In this document: positions 62,586 through 64,000 of the stretch, one piece after another
Layout of the letters: each line of letters starts with the position of its first letter
Numbering within the stretch: the first letter of the stretch is position 1
DNA from: Ruegeria halocynthiae
Lineage (GTDB): Bacteria; Pseudomonadota; Alphaproteobacteria; Rhodobacterales; Rhodobacteraceae
Direction of reading: 5' to 3'
DNA length: 64,000 nucleotides
Assembly: GCF_000743705.1 (NCBI RefSeq)
Contig: NZ_JQEZ01000004.1
Span: 1-64,000 of the forward strand
The notes under the pieces: model-generated
What the model was told of the DNA's origin: nothing
Databases searched by the model: none
The model's input: only the letters and a program-made list of their open reading frames with translations
Position numbers and translations under genes: made by a program

Positions 62586-63385
62586 GCGGACCAAACCCGG
62601 TGGAAATGGTGGACCGGCCCGTGGCCCCGCCCCACCTTCAGATCATCCGCGTGTGTGATCGCGCCCTGAAGATAGGCGTGGGCCTGAGCCACCGCATCCA
62701 CCAGCGACAGGTTTTTCGCCAAACCCGCAGCGATCGAAGAAGACAAGGTGCATCCCGTACCATGGGTATTCCCAGTCTCTAGCCGCGGCACTGTGTATTC
62801 GGTGATCTGACCCGGGCCACTGATCAACACGTCATGGCAGACGTCCCCTTTGCCATGACCACCCTTCATCAGAACGGACTGAGCACCCAAAGCGCAAAGC
62901 GCCTGCCCCTGCGCGATCATATCATCCGGGGCTTCAGCATCAGAGCAGGCCAGCAAACAGGCGGCTTCGGGCAGGTTCGGTGTAAGTACAGTGGCGCGGG
63001 GCAGCAGGACATCACGCAAAGTCTGCACCGCGTCCTCAGCCAGCAATGGATCCCCGGACTTTGCGATCATAACCGGGTCCAACACGATAGGGCCTTGAAA
63101 ATCGGCAATCCCGGCTGCGACGGTATGGATGATATCCGGTGTGGCCAGCATACCGATTTTGATCGCCCGAACCTCCAGATCGCTGAGCACCGCATCAATC
63201 TGAGCGGATATCACATCCAATGGGATACCGTGTACCGCGGTAACAGCCTGGGTGTTCTGAGCGGTAACAGCCGTAATGACGCTTGCGCCATAAACCCCCA
63301 ATGCCGACATCGCCTTGAGATCCGCCTGAATCCCGGCCCCGCCGCCGCTGTCCGATCCGGCAATTGTCAAAGCTATCGGCACCAT
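62582..63385 (-). CDS. thiD: Hydroxymethylpyrimidine (phosphate) kinase
   Basis: 267 residues. 'TIAGSDSGGGAGIQADLKAMSALGVYG', 'IKIGMLATPDIIHTVAAG', 'VLDPVMIAKSGDPLL' and 'NTHGTGCTLSSSIAAGLA' (anion hole and catalytic Asp-like position) are all present. It phosphorylates HMP twice. It is the first gene after the TPP riboswitch, with GGAG 8 nt before the ATG. Confidence 0.95.
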   Translation of the reverse strand: MVPIALTIAGSDSGGGAGIQADLKAMSALGVYGASVITAVTAQNTQAVTAVHGIPLDVISAQIDAVLSDLEVRAIKIGMLATPDIIHTVAAGIADFQGPIVLDPVMIAKSGDPLLAEDAVQTLRDVLLPRATVLTPNLPEAACLLACSDAEAPDDMIAQGQALCALGAQSVLMKGGHGKGDVCHDVLISGPGQITEYTVPRLETGNTHGTGCTLSSSIAAGLAKNLSLVDAVAQAHAYLQGAITHADDLKVGRGHGPVHHFHRVWSA

Positions 63386-63442
63386 ATCGCTGCTCCATCT
63401 TCTGTGGGCAACGGGGGCATGGAAAACGTCTGTGTTTGTTAG

Positions 63443-63532
63443 ACCGTTCCCTCCGCCGGTATTGCCCGGATCAGGTTCGATGGGTTGACGCTTCCGCGCC
63501 TCTCAGCCCTCAGATCAGGGCACCCCAACGGT
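63443..63532 (-). ncRNA. TPP riboswitch (THI element)
   Basis: On the minus strand the conserved boxes appear in order: GGGGTGCC, CTGAGAGG, ACCC, GAACCTGATC, and AATACCGGCGGAGGGAA. P1 forms between ACCGTT at the 5' end (63527-63532) and AACGGT at the 3' end (63443-63448). It ends 57 nt before thiD. Thiamin diphosphate binding would shut off the entire ten-gene operon, including the importer. Confidence 0.96.
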
Positions 63533-63585
63533 TGTGCCGGACACTCTCAGGCGGCGCGACAAAAATCAAGAAGGAATTGTTTTAG

Positions 63586-63591
63586 AGTATA
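63586..63591 (-). promoter_or_regulatory. Possible -10 box of the thiamin operon
   Basis: TATACT on the minus strand lies 54 nt before the riboswitch. A TTATTT 16 bp further upstream could serve as a weak -35 box. Confidence 0.3.
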
Positions 63592-63647
63592 ACCACCCTG
63601 AACCAACAAATAAGGCCAATTCGAATTTGGATAGCTATGAAATTTGC

Positions 63648-63763
63648 GAGGCTCTGCCTCGCGCTCCGGGATATTTTCAGCCAGATGAAGAACGGACACC
63701 CTGCTTCATCTGGCCAGAAGTATCCCGGGGAGTCGCCGCTTGCGGCGGCGAGGGCAGAGCCCC
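63648..63763. repeat. Inverted pair of intergenic repeats after dnaJ
   Basis: The left copy (63648-63690) reads from GAGGCTCTGCC through TCCGGGATATTTT to CCAGATGAAG; the right copy (63703-63763) is its inverted counterpart with an extra GC-rich hairpin (GCCGC..GCGGC). The two face each other across 12 bp and can fold into a long stem. The position, 16 nt past the dnaJ stop, suggests a terminator role. Similar 'GGGATA..CCAGATGAAG' units are, from memory, frequent between genes of this bacterial group. Confidence 0.6.
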
Positions 63764-63779
63764 CTTTAGTGACTTCCGG

Positions 63780-64000
63780 TCAGCTCTTCATTCCATCCCA
63801 AAAGGATTTTACGGATGAAAAGAAGCTTTTGGATTCCGGGTGGTTATCTTCGCCCAGATCGTCGAATTCCTGCAATAACTCTTTTTGACGGCTTGTCAGG
63901 TTGACCGGGGTTTCCACGGCCAGTTCTATAAACATGTCACCGATGCCGCCGCCGCGCAGGGCGGGCATACCTTTGCCACGCAGACGCATTTGGCGACCCG
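63780..64000 (-). CDS. dnaJ: Chaperone DnaJ, C-terminal part (runs off the window)
   Basis: The last 72 residues or so: '[72 protein letters not shown]'. This is the characteristic DnaJ C-terminal beta-domain and tail. The J domain and zinc fingers would lie to the right of the window. Confidence 0.95.
   Translation of the reverse strand, partial: GRQMRLRGKGMPALRGGGIGDMFIELAVETPVNLTSRQKELLQEFDDLGEDNHPESKSFFSSVKSFWDGMKS

Noticed and set aside
1..64000. CRISPR array
   Set aside because: No regularly spaced short direct repeats and no cas genes were seen.

Overview
The window is chromosomal DNA of an alphaproteobacterium, most likely a marine Rhodobacterales (Roseobacter-group) species. This rests on protein-level resemblance to that group, the high-GC core genes, a DUF2794 protein, an LpsB/LpcC-type core glycosyltransferase, an ArsR-ArsC fusion and a complete thiamin operon. 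It is not based on any database search.

Region 1 (1-15410) is accessory DNA. It opens with an IS3-family element, cut by the window edge, that has truncated a tyrosine-integrase gene. Next to the integrase lies a 45-nt copy of the 3' half of tRNA-Lys(UUU), the scar of an integrated element. An IS1111-type IS110 element follows, with perfect 14-bp subterminal inverted repeats and a structured non-coding right end. Then comes a defence island: a DUF262/DUF1524 (GmrSD-like) gene, converging on a tightly overlapping five-gene operon. That operon encodes a cytosine-5 methyltransferase, a MORC/MutL-type GHKL ATPase, a Z1 superfamily-2 helicase, a PD-(D/E)XK (DUF4420-type) nuclease and an AIPR protein. 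A divergent vsr endonuclease gene appears to start with AUC. The island ends in an unusual open reading frame that joins the N-terminal half of RadC to the C-terminal half of a large serine recombinase, running into an intact tRNA-Thr(CGU).

Region 2 (15600-36400) is mostly core or metabolic. It holds an arsenic operon (arsR-arsC fusion, GAPDH, arsJ), tRNA-Arg(CCU), a LacI-type regulator and a YcaQ-type DNA glycosylase. A fumarylacetoacetate hydrolase is followed by a hpaR / aromatic amino acid decarboxylase / hpaI set. The rest includes a DUF3095 protein, an MFS transporter, lpsB, asd, two unrecognised small genes, a SRPBCC protein, a beta-carbonic anhydrase, a small Hpt-like protein, an M17 aminopeptidase, an NlpC/P60 protein and a DUF2794 protein.

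Region 3 (36400-47000) carries a Fe3+-type ABC permease. Beyond it is an eight-gene leftward operon that couples a branched-chain-amino-acid-type (Liv) ABC importer to two acyl-CoA ligase-like proteins, suggesting import and CoA activation of a carboxylic acid.

Region 4 (47200-56000) has mutT, argJ and a parvulin-type isomerase on the minus strand. On the plus strand are secA, a secA-linked unknown gene and a periplasmic PstS-like/OmpA fusion. The intact radC faces them.

Region 5 (56026-64000) is a ten-gene thiamin operon read leftward from a TPP riboswitch: thiD-thiO-thiS-thiG-thiE-thiF, then an NMT1-type binding protein, tenA, an ATPase and a permease. It combines thiazole synthesis by glycine oxidase with pyrimidine salvage. 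The end of dnaJ and a long inverted pair of intergenic repeats close the window.
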